Source of the DNA: Piscinibacter gummiphilus
Lineage (GTDB): Bacteria; Pseudomonadota; Gammaproteobacteria; Burkholderiales; Burkholderiaceae_C
NCBI RefSeq assembly: GCF_002116905.1
Contig: NZ_CP015118.1
Coordinates: forward strand, 5,766,001-5,830,000
Length of the DNA stretch: 64,000 nucleotides
Direction of reading: 5' to 3'
Numbering within the stretch: the first letter of the stretch is position 1; each line of letters opens with the position of its first letter. Below the pieces are notes generated by a model. That model searched no databases. It was not told the DNA's origin and saw only the letters and a program-made list of their open reading frames with translations. Below are positions 44,204 to 53,263 of this stretch, piece after piece. Position numbers and translations under genes: made by a program.

Positions 44204-44896
44204 TCACGGCGTCGGCGGCTTGCCCACCACGCGCACGCGCAGCGGTGCGGGCACGGCCGCAACGAGCGCGTCCGCGAAGCGGGCCTGCGTGGCCCAGGCG
44301 CGATCGACGTGTGTGTCGATCGTGGACACACGCACCAGCATGCCGTCGAGGATCTGGCCGCGCAGGCCGAACGAGATCTGCCGCCAGCGGAAGGCGCGGC
44401 TGTCGTTCTCGGCCTGGTCGCCCAGCACCGTCCAGTACGTGATGGGTTCCGAGCGGCCGGGCTGGGCCGCGAGCATGCGGGTGACCGGCAGGTCCATGCC
44501 GCCGATGGGCAGCGACCGCCGTTCCAGCTGCGAGACCTTGAAGCCGCCGCCGGGGTAGCAGACCTCCGGCCGGTGCACCTGCAGGCCCACGGACTGTTCG
44601 GTGCCGTAGGCCACGGACAGCATCACCGTCTCGCCGCGCGGGTTGAAGTAGACGCGCTCGAGCACCTGGTCGTAGATGCCGTAGAGCTTGCCCGTCTCGT
44701 CGGACGGCCGCACGAGTGCGCCGGCCGACGGCACCAGCTGCCATTCGCCGAAACGCTCCGGGAAGATGGCCTCGAGTTTCATCGGCGGCCGGTCGTCGGA
44801 GAGCTTGTGCGTGGGCTTGCCCACCACCGCGAGCGCGGCGGAACCGCCCATCGCGGCGGCGAGCACCAGGGCCTTGCGTCGTGCGGGGACCATCAT
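44204..44896 (-). CDS. epsI: EpsI family exosortase-associated protein
   Basis: A 230-residue exported or membrane-anchored protein with a short basic-hydrophobic N-terminus (ARRKALVLAAAMGGSAALAV). Family features: EAIFPERFGEW near residue 43, the IYDQVLERVYFNPRG stretch and the VHRPEVCYPGGGF motif with its conserved Cys near residue 112. EpsI is the usual partner of exosortase, sometimes fused to it, and is thought to act outside the inner membrane in PEP-CTERM sorting or linked polysaccharide export. It overlaps the exosortase gene by 4 nt. Confidence 0.88.
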   Translation of the reverse strand: MMVPARRKALVLAAAMGGSAALAVVGKPTHKLSDDRPPMKLEAIFPERFGEWQLVPSAGALVRPSDETGKLYGIYDQVLERVYFNPRGETVMLSVAYGTEQSVGLQVHRPEVCYPGGGFKVSQLERRSLPIGGMDLPVTRMLAAQPGRSEPITYWTVLGDQAENDSRAFRWRQISFGLRGQILDGMLVRVSTIDTHVDRAWATQARFADALVAAVPAPLRVRVVGKPPTP

Positions 44897-45792
44897 TCAG
44901 CCCACTTTTTCGGAAGGACCAGGCCGAGCAGCCGGTCGAAGCCCATGATGAACACGAGCGCGATGGCGAACAGCACCATGCCCGCGAAGCCGTGCACGAA
45001 GCCCTGCCCCACCTCGTCGCCGAGGTGGTACGTGATCAGCACGAGGATGATCACGCGCACGACGTTCGCGAAAAACGCCACCGGCACCACCATCACCGCG
45101 AGGATGACGCTGCGCACGGCCGAGCGGTAGGCCATCAGGTTCGTGTAGAGCAGGCCCATGGCCTCGAGCGTGAACATGGTCTGCAGGCCCGCGCAGGCCT
45201 CGGCCACGAGCAGCTGGTACTGGCCGATGGTGATGACCACGCCCGAGCGGCCGATGGGATAACCGAGCGCGGACATCACCGTGGTGGCCACCACCGACAC
45301 CGCGGCCTTCAGCGGCCCCGTGATGGCCATCACCGTGCCGTACGGCAGGGGCACGACGAACAGCAGGAAGAAGAGCGGGAACCACACCAGGCGCAACCCG
45401 GCCCAGCCCCGGTAGTACAGCGCGATGGCCGCCAGCACGAGGATCTGCGAGACGAGCTCGATGCGCAGGAACTGCTGCGTGCGGCCGAACACGTAGCACA
45501 GCAGGCCGATGCCGAGCACCACCGCCGTCGCCACGGGGGCCCCGCGGCTGTCGAGCGCGGCGAGCGCATGGCGCTGGCGCCACGCGAGCCACGCGCAGAT
45601 GGCCATCACCAGCGGCTCGTGGCCCTGGCTGTACGACACCCAAAAGCCGTGCAGGAAGTCCCAGTACGTGGGGACGTACAGCGCGGCCACGCCGGCCACC
45701 ACGAGCAGCGTGGCGACCGGATCGAGCGGCGCGAACCAGCGGCCCGCTCCGTGGTCGGGCCGGGCGGCGGAAGCGGGGGCGACGTCGGCCAT
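44893..45792 (-). CDS. xrtB: Exosortase B (XrtB)
   Basis: A 299-residue polytopic transpeptidase-like enzyme that cleaves PEP-CTERM signals at the inner membrane. About eight hydrophobic segments. The exosortase catalytic residues are in place: Cys in VAEACAGLQTMF near residue 197, Arg in FANVVRVIILV near 245 and His in FVHGFAGMVLF near 268. The flanking EpsD and EpsI genes support subtype B over A. It starts 8 nt after the EpsD stop and overlaps EpsI. Confidence 0.9.
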   Translation of the reverse strand: MADVAPASAARPDHGAGRWFAPLDPVATLLVVAGVAALYVPTYWDFLHGFWVSYSQGHEPLVMAICAWLAWRQRHALAALDSRGAPVATAVVLGIGLLCYVFGRTQQFLRIELVSQILVLAAIALYYRGWAGLRLVWFPLFFLLFVVPLPYGTVMAITGPLKAAVSVVATTVMSALGYPIGRSGVVITIGQYQLLVAEACAGLQTMFTLEAMGLLYTNLMAYRSAVRSVILAVMVVPVAFFANVVRVIILVLITYHLGDEVGQGFVHGFAGMVLFAIALVFIMGFDRLLGLVLPKKWAE

Positions 45793-45800
45793 GGGGTCGA

Positions 45801-46721
45801 TCAGGGGGCCGAGGCCGGAGCGGCGGCCGGTGCAGCATCCGGGGCGCTGGCGGCGCCGGACACCAGCTGGGCGAACCGGCCCTGGTATTCGATCTTGCCC
45901 TGCTCGCGCAGCGATTTCACGCCTTCCTGGAGCGCGGTGCGCTTGCGGTCGTTCGTGAGGTAGCCGGAGATCAGGCGCTTGGCCGGCACCGGGCCCACGG
46001 GCGCGAGCTGCGCGTTGATCAGTGTCAGCACGCGGCCGGCGCCGTCGCGCGTCAGCACGAGGGACTGGCCTTCCTTCAGGGCCGCCAGCTGGTCGAGGAT
46101 GGCGAGCGGCACGTCCTCGGCGGACACGGAGGTCTGGCGGGCCGTGAACTGCACCGAGTCGCCGCGCAGCACCTCGTTCATCTTCTCGAGGCTGGTGGTG
46201 GCCTCGAGGCGGGCCTTCATCGCGGCGGCCTTCTGCGGATCGATCTGGAAGTTGGTTTCCTGCAGCGAGTACAGGCGGCGCTGGCTGAAGAGGTTCGGGT
46301 GGGTCTCGTAGTAGCGGTCGATCTCGTCGCTCGACGGTTCGGTGACCTTCTCGCCGAGGCGCTCGAGGTAGGCGCGGGCGAGCACGTCGCGCTTGGCGGC
46401 CTCCATCTGCTGCACGATGCGCGGGTCCTGGTCGAGCTTGTCCTTCTTCGCGGCCTGGGCGGCGAGTTCCTGGTCGACCAGGCCTTCGAGGATGCGCTTG
46501 GCCGCCGCGTCCTGCTGGGCCGGCGGCACGTTCGCGGCCTGGCGGCGCATCACGAGATCGACCTGGTGCACGGACAGCTCCTCGCCGTTGACCTTGACGG
46601 CCACCTGCGACGTGGACTTCTTGTCGCTGCCCTTGCTGCAGGCCACGGTCGCGAGCGCGGCGCAGAGCACCGTGGCCAGCAGGACGAGGTGGCGGGAGGA
46701 AGGACGGTTCGAAGCGGACAT
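45801..46721 (-). CDS. epsD: EpsD family peptidyl-prolyl isomerase-like lipoprotein
   Basis: A 306-residue exported protein. Residues 1-29 are a lipoprotein signal ending LATVAC. The mature part has a SurA/PrsA-type N-terminal chaperone domain (VAVKVNGEELSVHQVDLVMRR) and a parvulin-like middle (RRLYSLQETNFQI..VSAEDVPLAILDQL..LKEGQSLVLTRDG). The EpsD family accompanies exosortase B/EpsI in polysaccharide-export loci, where it probably folds outer-envelope proteins. The tail is Ala/Pro-rich. First gene of the EpsD-XrtB-EpsI unit. Confidence 0.85.
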   Translation of the reverse strand: MSASNRPSSRHLVLLATVLCAALATVACSKGSDKKSTSQVAVKVNGEELSVHQVDLVMRRQAANVPPAQQDAAAKRILEGLVDQELAAQAAKKDKLDQDPRIVQQMEAAKRDVLARAYLERLGEKVTEPSSDEIDRYYETHPNLFSQRRLYSLQETNFQIDPQKAAAMKARLEATTSLEKMNEVLRGDSVQFTARQTSVSAEDVPLAILDQLAALKEGQSLVLTRDGAGRVLTLINAQLAPVGPVPAKRLISGYLTNDRKRTALQEGVKSLREQGKIEYQGRFAQLVSGAASAPDAAPAAAPASAP

Positions 46722-46877
46722 GGGCGATGTTTCCTGATCAGGACTGCGGACAGGGATGGAAGCCTAACGCGGCGACGGGGGCGGAGCCTCCCGGACCCGG
46801 GAGAGCGAGCATGGCACAGACCCGGATCCCGTGCGGGAGTTCACGCCTCGAATCGGGGGTGTCATGCGTGGGATGGC

Positions 46878-46907
46878 AAAAAAAAGCGGACCGGAAAACC
46901 GATCCGC
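46878..46907 (-). terminator. Intrinsic terminator of the PEP-CTERM gene
   Basis: On the minus strand GCGGATCGG, loop TTTT, CCGGTCCGC (one G-T pair), then eight T. It starts 41 nt after the PEP-CTERM stop codon and separates it from the exosortase genes. Confidence 0.9.
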
Positions 46908-46947
46908 CTTCCAGCGACCGGCGCCGCGGGCGGCGCCGTGGTGCCGC

Positions 46948-47448
46948 TTACTTGCCGAGTTGCTTGCGGCGACGGGCGACGAAGCCCATCACGCCCAGGC
47001 CCAGCGCCATCATGGCGATGGTTTCGGGTTCCGGCACCGGAGCGGCGACCGCTTCGGCACGGATGGTGCCGATGTAGCCCACTGCACCCAGCCCCGTCGC
47101 CTTGCCGTTCACGGTGAGGCTGTACGTACCGGCCAGCAGATTGCTGAACGAGAACGTCTCCGGGCTGCTGTCGAAGAGGGAACCGACGATGCTGCCACCG
47201 GTCAGCGACAGCGAGGTCAGCGCGATGCCACCCCAGTTCGTCAGATCCCAGGTCAGCGAGCCACCGTACGAACGACCGTTGTCGGCCAGCGTGAAGGTGA
47301 AGACGTCGCTGAAGGTTTGACCCCACAGGAACTCGTTGTGGAAGGTCTTGGTCTGCTCGGTACTGAGCGTACCGAGGTTGAACGTCTCTGCCATCGACGC
47401 GCCGGATGCGGCGAGTGCAACAGCAGCGACGAGCGCTTTCAATTTCAT
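46948..47448 (-). CDS. PEP-CTERM sorting-domain protein (FxDxF type)
   Basis: A 166-residue exported protein, the likely substrate of the exosortase. Signal peptide residues 1-20 (SGASMAE). The FSDVF motif near residue 46 marks the FxDxF group. The body is a small beta-rich domain (SLTWDLTNWGGIALTSLSL). The sorting signal VPEPETIAMMALGLGVMGF then RRRK occupies the last 28 residues: PEP motif, hydrophobic segment, basic end. AGGAGG is 7 nt before the ATG. It has its own terminator, so it can be expressed separately from xrtB. Confidence 0.92.
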   Translation of the reverse strand: MKLKALVAAVALAASGASMAETFNLGTLSTEQTKTFHNEFLWGQTFSDVFTFTLADNGRSYGGSLTWDLTNWGGIALTSLSLTGGSIVGSLFDSSPETFSFSNLLAGTYSLTVNGKATGLGAVGYIGTIRAEAVAAPVPEPETIAMMALGLGVMGFVARRRKQLGK

Positions 47449-47635
47449 AGTACTACCTCCTAGTCAAAAGCCGCGGGCAAAAATGCCTGAGTCAATGTGC
47501 CACGTCGTGTAAAGAATTGTGCTCCCGCTCCCCCCGCGTGCAGGGGGACAATGCATCGTTCATGCCCCCCTCATTCATGGGTGTCCCTCGTTGACTTTTG
47601 GCGCCGAGACCCCCCATTCGTGACACGCTTCACAG
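47449..47635. promoter_or_regulatory. Divergent region between the PEP-CTERM and UbiH-type genes
   Basis: 187 bp holding the promoter of the PEP-CTERM gene and probably of the plus-strand hydroxylase gene. The first 75 bp next to the PEP-CTERM gene are AT-richer than the rest of the region. The minus strand has TTTACA and TTGACT as -35 candidates, without clear -10 partners. Confidence 0.35.
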
Positions 47636-48850
47636 ATGACCGCCAAAACGCCGGATTTCTCCATTTCGATCATCGGTGCGGGGCCCGTCGGCCTCGCCCT
47701 CGCATTGCAGATCTCGCGCCAGCTGCCGCACGTGCGGGTCTGCACCTTCGACACCCGCCCCGAAGACGCCCCCGTCGCGGCCGATCCGCGCACCCTCGCG
47801 CTGTCCCTGGGCAGCGTCCAGATCCTCCAGCGCCTCGGCGTGTGGCCGGCCATTTCGGCCCGGTCGATGCCGATCCGCACCGTCCACGTCTCGCAGCAGC
47901 AACCCGCCCTGCTGGGCCTCGCCCTCGGGTCGGACCGTGAGCCCGCACTTCGCATCGACGCGGCGGCAGAGCACGTGCCACAACTCGGCGCGGTGGCGTC
48001 GTACGGGGCCATCGTGGCGCCGCTGCAGGCGGCCTGGCGGGCGGCCTGCGAGGCCGAGCCGGCCCGGCTGTCGGCCCGTTTCGGCGCTCGGGTGACGGCG
48101 ATGAAAGCCGTGCCGGACGGTGTGGAAATCGATGCCGGCGTCGCGGAGCGGTTCGACCTGGCCGTGGTGGCCGAGGGCGGCATATTCAGCGACCAGGCAC
48201 GCAAAGGCGTGAGCAGGGATTACCGGCAGACCGCCTGGGTCGGCACCGTGACCCTGTCGGGCGGCGAACGTGGCGTCGCCTACGAGCGCTTCACGCCCAA
48301 CGGCCCCGCCGCGCTGTTGCCGCTGCCCGACGGGCCGGGCGGCGAGCAACGGGCCTCGCTCGTGTGGTGCGTGCCGTCCGAGGACGATCCGGTCGCCCCG
48401 CTGAACGAAGCCCAGCGCCTCGCCGTGCTCAACACCCTGTTCCCGGAAGGGGCGGGGCGCGTCACCGCCGTGACCCCGCTGAAGTCATTCGCCCTGGGGC
48501 TGAACGCCGAACGCAGCCTGGTGGACGGGCGCACCGTGCGCATCGGCAACGCCGCGCAGACGCTGCACCCGGTCGCCGGACAGGGCCTGAACCTCGGCCT
48601 GCGCGACGCCCACGACCTGGTGGCCCAGCTGGGCCGCCACGCCGACCTCGACACCGCGCTGCGCCGCATCCAGTGGCAGCGTGCGCCCGACCGCTGGGCG
48701 ATGATCGCCGCCACCGATTTCCTGGCCCGCAGCTTCACGTGGCAGCTGCCCGGCCTCAGCACGCTGCGCGGCGTGGGCCTCGCGGCACTGCAGGTGGCGC
48801 CGCCGCTCAGGTCGCTGCTGGCCCGGCAGATGATGTTCGGACGCCGGTGA
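47636..48850 (+). CDS. UbiH/UbiF/VisC/COQ6 family FAD monooxygenase
   Basis: A 404-residue flavin hydroxylase, probably for an aromatic-ring hydroxylation in ubiquinone synthesis. FAD motif SIIGAGPVGLALALQIS near residue 10, the DRT-like ADPRTLALSLGS, and the second FAD motif GNAAQTLHPVAGQGLNLGLRD near 305-325. The UbiH/I/F position specificity cannot be assigned by eye. No Shine-Dalgarno is obvious. Its 3' end overlaps the convergent nitrilase-family gene by 44 bp. Confidence 0.88.
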   Translation: MTAKTPDFSISIIGAGPVGLALALQISRQLPHVRVCTFDTRPEDAPVAADPRTLALSLGSVQILQRLGVWPAISARSMPIRTVHVSQQQPALLGLALGSDREPALRIDAAAEHVPQLGAVASYGAIVAPLQAAWRAACEAEPARLSARFGARVTAMKAVPDGVEIDAGVAERFDLAVVAEGGIFSDQARKGVSRDYRQTAWVGTVTLSGGERGVAYERFTPNGPAALLPLPDGPGGEQRASLVWCVPSEDDPVAPLNEAQRLAVLNTLFPEGAGRVTAVTPLKSFALGLNAERSLVDGRTVRIGNAAQTLHPVAGQGLNLGLRDAHDLVAQLGRHADLDTALRRIQWQRAPDRWAMIAATDFLARSFTWQLPGLSTLRGVGLAALQVAPPLRSLLARQMMFGRR

Positions 48851-49664
48851 CCGTGGGCGGGAAGGCGCCGCGCCGGTGCGACAGCGCCGGCAGCTGCGAC
48901 CGCACCGCCTGGATGCGTTCGGACGACAGCGTGGCCATCACCACGCCGTCGCCCTCCTCGCGCATCGCGAGCACCTCGCCCCACGGGTCCGCGATCAGGC
49001 TGTGGCCGAAGGTGCGGCGACCGTTCTCGTGCAGGCCGCCCTGCGCGGGCGCGATCACGTAGCACTGGTTCTCGACGGCCCGCGCCCGCAGCAGCAGCTC
49101 CCAGTGGGCGCGGCCCGTGGTGTGGGTGAATGCCGCGGGCACGGCGAGCAGGTCGCACGGGGGCACGGTCAGCGCCCGGTACAGCTCGGGGAAGCGCAGG
49201 TCGTAGCAGATGCTCAGGCCCACGCGCAGCGGGCCCGCATCGAAGGCCACCGGCTGCTGGCCGGCGTCGAGCACCTGCCCCTCGTCGTAGCGTTCGCGGC
49301 CGTTGTCGTAGCGGAACAGGTGCATCTTGTCGTAGCGCGCGGCGTGGTGCCCGTCGGGCGCGTAGACGTTGCAGCTGTTGAGCACCCGGTCGGGCGAGGC
49401 CGTGCGCAGCGGCAGCGTGCCGCCGATCACCCACACGCCGTGGGTGCGGGCGGCCTCGGCGAGGGTGTCCTGGATGGGGCCGCTGCCGGGGGCCTCGGCC
49501 ACCGAGAGCTTGTCGCGGTCGCTGCGGCCCATCAGGCAGAAGTACTCGGGCAGGGCCACCAGGGACGCGCCGGCCGCCGCCGCCTCGCCGATGAGGGCCC
49601 TGGCGCGGTCGAGGTTGCGGGCCACGTCGGGGGTGGAAACCATCTGCAGGGCAGCGATCAGCAT
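48807..49664 (-). CDS. Carbon-nitrogen hydrolase (nitrilase superfamily, Nit-type amidase)
   Basis: A 285-residue amidase. The catalytic triad is visible: Glu in LVALPEYF near residue 41, Lys in YDKMHLFRYD near 113, and Cys in GLSICYDLRFPELYR near 152. These contexts match the Nit1/Nit2 branch that hydrolyses deaminated glutathione or omega-amides. The ATG at 49664 has GGAGC upstream; the frame is open far beyond but that is antisense to glnE. The last 15 residues are encoded opposite the end of the hydroxylase gene. It diverges from glnE across 207 bp without a recognisable gene. Confidence 0.9.
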   Translation of the reverse strand: MLIAALQMVSTPDVARNLDRARALIGEAAAAGASLVALPEYFCLMGRSDRDKLSVAEAPGSGPIQDTLAEAARTHGVWVIGGTLPLRTASPDRVLNSCNVYAPDGHHAARYDKMHLFRYDNGRERYDEGQVLDAGQQPVAFDAGPLRVGLSICYDLRFPELYRALTVPPCDLLAVPAAFTHTTGRAHWELLLRARAVENQCYVIAPAQGGLHENGRRTFGHSLIADPWGEVLAMREEGDGVVMATLSSERIQAVRSQLPALSHRRGAFPPTVTGVRTSSAGPAAT

Positions 49665-49871
49665 GGTGTGCTCCGGGAGCGGGTCGTCGAGCGGGTCGTT
49701 CGAGCTTACGCCGAACGCGCGGCATGCGTGCAGGCGACACATCACGTTGCATCGCCGTGCGTTTTTCAGGGTGTCCCCGCACAGCAGAGGGTTTGGATGT
49801 GGGGCAGAATCCGGCGAAATCCCTGGGCCCAGCCCCGCCGACAGCGGCATCGCGGGCACTTCGCAACACTC

Positions 49872-52661
49872 ATGGTCACCGAGTCCACCTCCGCCCCGCC
49901 GGCCCGCACGCGCCCTGCCGCGTCTCCCGCCCGCGGCGCCCTCGCCGAACACAGCCGCTTCGTCCAGCGCGTGCGCCGGCGCTATGCCGACGAACTGTCG
50001 CTGCTGCCACCCGGCCTGCCCGACACCGACCTCATCGGCGCGCTGATCGACACGCTCCTCGCGCGCGGCCGCGCCCTGCCAAGCGCCATGCGGGTGGCCC
50101 GCCACCTCGTGCTGGAACGCCTCGCCGTGCTCGACGTCGAGCAGAACGCGGCCATGGAAGACATCACCCGCGCGATGACGAACCTGGCCGAGGTCACGCT
50201 CGACCGTGCCGTCGTGCAGGCCTGCGCCGACCAGGACGCCCGCTTCGGCCCGCCGCTGAACGAGGCCGGCGAGCGCATCGAATTCTGGGTCGTCGGCATG
50301 GGCAAGCTCGGCGCGCACGAGCTGAACGTCTCGTCCGACATCGACCTGATCTACGTCTACGAAGACGCCGGCCAGACCACCGGCCCGAAGTCCGTCACCG
50401 CCCACGAGTACTTCAGCGAGGTGGCCCGCAGCCTGTACGCCCTCATCGGCGACGTCACGGAAGACGGCAACGTGTTCCGGGTCGACCTCGCGCTGCGGCC
50501 CAACGGCAACTCGGGTCCCGCCGTCGTGAGCCTGTCCATGCTCGAGGAGTACTTCCTCGTGCAGGGCCGCGAGTGGGAGCGTTTCGCGTGGCTCAAGAGC
50601 CGCGTGGTGGCGCCGTTCTCCAGCCTGCGCACCGGCCGGGCCCTCGCGCTGCGCGACACGGTCACCGCGTTCGTCTACCGCAAGTACCTCGACTACGGCG
50701 TGTTCGAGGGGCTGCGCCAGTTGCACCGCAAGGTGCGCGACGAAGCCCAGCGCCGCGCCGCCGGCCGCCCGGAACGCGCGAACGACGTGAAGCTCTCGCG
50801 CGGCGGCATCCGCGAGATCGAGTTCATCGTGCAGCTGCTGCTCGTCGTGCGCGGCGGCCAGTTCCCCGAGATCCGCACGCGCTCCACGCTGAAGGCGCTG
50901 CAGCGGCTCACCGCCGGCGGCCTGATGAAGCCGGCCAGCGCCGAACGCCTCGCCGAGGCCTACACGTTCCTTCGGCGCATCGAACACCGCATCCAGTTCC
51001 TCGACGACCAGCAGACCCACCTGCTGCCCACGGCCGACGGCGACCTCGCCTGGATCGCCGCCAGCATGGGCATGGCCGCCTGCGACACCGACGCCTGCGA
51101 ACTGCTCGACACGCTCTGCGAGACCCGTGAGTTCGTCGCGATGGAATTCGACGCGCTGCTGCACGACGGCCAGCCCCCCGCGGGCGGCGGCAACGGCGGC
51201 TGCAAGGGCAAGAGCTGCCGCCCCGCGCCGCAGCCCATCGACAGCGACGAATTCCTCGAGCAGCTGCCGCTGGCGCTCGCCGAACGCGTGCGTCCGTGGA
51301 TGGACCACCCGCGCATCCGCCTGCTGCGCGACGAAAGCAAGCAGCGCCTCGCGCGCCTCGTGCTGCGCGCCGCGCAGTCCGTCACCGCGGGCACCTGCAG
51401 CCTCGAGGCCGCCACGCGCTTCATCGACTGGCTCGAACCGCTGCTGCGCCGCGAAAGCTACCTCGCGCTGCTGGTCGAACGCCCCGAGGTGCAGGTGCGG
51501 CTGCTGCGCCTGCTGGGCCTCGCCCGCTGGCCGGCACAGTTCCTGATGCGCCACCCGGGCGTGATCGACGAACTGGCCGACGAACGCCTGCTGCACGGCC
51601 GTTTCGAACGCGACAGCTACATCGCCGACCTCGACGCCCGCCACGTGGCCTGGGAGCGCTTCAACCAGGCCGACGAGGAATCGCTGCTCGACACACTGCG
51701 CCGCGCCCACCACGCCGAGGTGTTCCGCACCCTGGTGCGTGACGTCGAGGGCCACATCACGGTGGAACAGGTGGCCGACGACCTGTCCGCGCTGGCCGAC
51801 GCCACGCTCGACTGCGCCGTGCGCTGGGCCTGGATGCACCTGCGCCAGCGCCACCGGGACAACCCGGTCTTCGCGGTCATCGCCTACGGCAAGCTCGGCG
51901 GCAAGGAGCTCGGCTACGGCAGCGACCTCGACGTGGTCTTCCTGTTCGACGACGCCGACGAACCCGACCGCGACCGCGTGCCCGAGATCTACACCGCGTT
52001 CGTGCGCAAGCTGATCAACTGGCTCACCACCCGCACCGCGGCCGGCGAACTCTTCGACATCGACACCGCGCTGCGGCCCAACGGCAACTCGGGCCTGCTC
52101 GTCACGTCGCTGCAGTCCTACGAGAACTACCAGGTGGGCCGTGGCAGCAACACCGCGTGGACCTGGGAACACCAGGCCGTCACGCGCGCGCGCCTCGCCG
52201 CCGGTGACACCTCGCTGACCCCGCGCTTCGAGTCCGTGCGGCGCGCCGTGCTGTGCGCCCCGCGCGACCCCGTGGCGCTGCGCAACGAGGTGGCGGCCAT
52301 GCGCGAGAAGGTGCGGTCCGCCCACGTGGTCAAGCCGGGCCTCTTCGACGTCAAGCACAGCCCCGGCGGCATGATGGACGTGGAGTTCGCGGTGCAGGTG
52401 CTGGTGCTCGCCGAAAGCGCGAACCACCCCGAACTGCAGGACAACGTGGGCAACATCGCGCTGCTGCAGCGCGCCGAGGCCTGCGGGCTGCTGCCCGCCG
52501 GCGTGGGCCGCGACGCCGCCAACGCCTACCGCGAACTGCGCCGTGCGCAGCACCGGGCGCGGCTCGACGAGAAGCCCACGCAGTTCGAGACCAGCCTGCT
52601 GGCCACCGAACGCGACGCCGTGCTCGCGCTGTGGGCCGCGGTGTTCCCGCCCGCGGCCTGA
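49872..52661 (+). CDS. glnE: Bifunctional glutamine synthetase adenylyltransferase / adenylyl-removing enzyme
   Basis: A 929-residue regulator that adenylylates or de-adenylylates glutamine synthetase in response to PII. Two nucleotidyltransferase domains: the first with VVGMGKLGAHELNVSSDID near residues 138-156, the second with AYGKLGGKELGYGSDLDVV near 672-690. A Gly/Cys-rich insert (GGGNGGCKGKSCRP) lies between them near 435-450. Start at 49872 gives MVTESTSAPP; no strong ribosome site. The stop shares one base with the next start (TGATG). Confidence 0.95.
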   Translation: MVTESTSAPPARTRPAASPARGALAEHSRFVQRVRRRYADELSLLPPGLPDTDLIGALIDTLLARGRALPSAMRVARHLVLERLAVLDVEQNAAMEDITRAMTNLAEVTLDRAVVQACADQDARFGPPLNEAGERIEFWVVGMGKLGAHELNVSSDIDLIYVYEDAGQTTGPKSVTAHEYFSEVARSLYALIGDVTEDGNVFRVDLALRPNGNSGPAVVSLSMLEEYFLVQGREWERFAWLKSRVVAPFSSLRTGRALALRDTVTAFVYRKYLDYGVFEGLRQLHRKVRDEAQRRAAGRPERANDVKLSRGGIREIEFIVQLLLVVRGGQFPEIRTRSTLKALQRLTAGGLMKPASAERLAEAYTFLRRIEHRIQFLDDQQTHLLPTADGDLAWIAASMGMAACDTDACELLDTLCETREFVAMEFDALLHDGQPPAGGGNGGCKGKSCRPAPQPIDSDEFLEQLPLALAERVRPWMDHPRIRLLRDESKQRLARLVLRAAQSVTAGTCSLEAATRFIDWLEPLLRRESYLALLVERPEVQVRLLRLLGLARWPAQFLMRHPGVIDELADERLLHGRFERDSYIADLDARHVAWERFNQADEESLLDTLRRAHHAEVFRTLVRDVEGHITVEQVADDLSALADATLDCAVRWAWMHLRQRHRDNPVFAVIAYGKLGGKELGYGSDLDVVFLFDDADEPDRDRVPEIYTAFVRKLINWLTTRTAAGELFDIDTALRPNGNSGLLVTSLQSYENYQVGRGSNTAWTWEHQAVTRARLAAGDTSLTPRFESVRRAVLCAPRDPVALRNEVAAMREKVRSAHVVKPGLFDVKHSPGGMMDVEFAVQVLVLAESANHPELQDNVGNIALLQRAEACGLLPAGVGRDAANAYRELRRAQHRARLDEKPTQFETSLLATERDAVLALWAAVFPPAA

Positions 52662-53263
52662 TGCCCACCCTGCACCCGCGGTCCCCCGGGGTGGCCTGGG
52701 TGGCCCTGGCCGTGGTGCTCGCCGCCGGAGCGCTGCTCGCGCCCCTGCTGGTGGGCCCGCAGGCCATCGACTGGCAGCCCGCCCGCTGGCTCGCCGAACC
52801 CTGGCGCTGGTGGACCGCCGCCTTCGTGCACCTGAGCCCCCTGCACCTGTGGGGCAACCTCGCCGCCACGGCGCTGATCGCCGCCTTCGGCGTGTCGGGC
52901 GAGATGCCGCCACGCGCCACGGTCGCGTGGTTCGCCGCCTGGCCGCTGACCCACCTCGGCCTGCTGAGCATGCCCGAGCTGCGCCACTACGGCGGGCTGT
53001 CGGGGCTGCTCCACGCCGGTGTCGCCGTGGCCGCGGTGCAGCTCGCGGCCACCCGCACCGGGCTGCACCGCTGGATCGGCGTGGCCACGCTCGTGGCGGT
53101 CGCCGCGAAAGTGCTGTCCGAAACGCCGTGGCGCGCCGCGGTGCAGGTGTCGCCGCAGTGGGACATCCCGGTCGCCCCCATCGCCCACCTCACCGGCGCG
53201 GTGGCCGGGCTGCTGTGCGGGCTGGCCGCGGTGGCCCTCGGCGCGAGGTCCCGCCGTGCCTGA
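52661..53263 (+). CDS. Rhombosortase (rhomboid-family intramembrane protease)
   Basis: A 200-residue protein with about six hydrophobic segments. Rhomboid features: AAFVHLSPLHLWGNLAA (His and Asn of the second helix), the catalytic Ser in HYGGLSGLLHAGVAV near residue 114, and the catalytic His in PIAHLTGAVAGLLCG near 178. The short length and GLSGLLHA context match rhombosortases, which process GlyGly-CTERM proteins in a sorting system parallel to exosortase. No GlyGly-CTERM substrate is seen in the window. It overlaps glnE by 1 nt and the next gene by 8 nt. Confidence 0.82.
   Translation: MPTLHPRSPGVAWVALAVVLAAGALLAPLLVGPQAIDWQPARWLAEPWRWWTAAFVHLSPLHLWGNLAATALIAAFGVSGEMPPRATVAWFAAWPLTHLGLLSMPELRHYGGLSGLLHAGVAVAAVQLAATRTGLHRWIGVATLVAVAAKVLSETPWRAAVQVSPQWDIPVAPIAHLTGAVAGLLCGLAAVALGARSRRA

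Noticed and set aside
47449..47520. Sigma-54 promoter before the PEP-CTERM gene
   Set aside because: TGGCAC is present on the minus strand but no GC dinucleotide stands at the required distance; the nearest is shifted by three bases.
48807..52913. Minus-strand frame of 1368 codons covering glnE
   Set aside because: Only the last 286 codons (from 49664) encode a nitrilase-type protein; the rest is the shadow of glnE, which has both transferase motifs.
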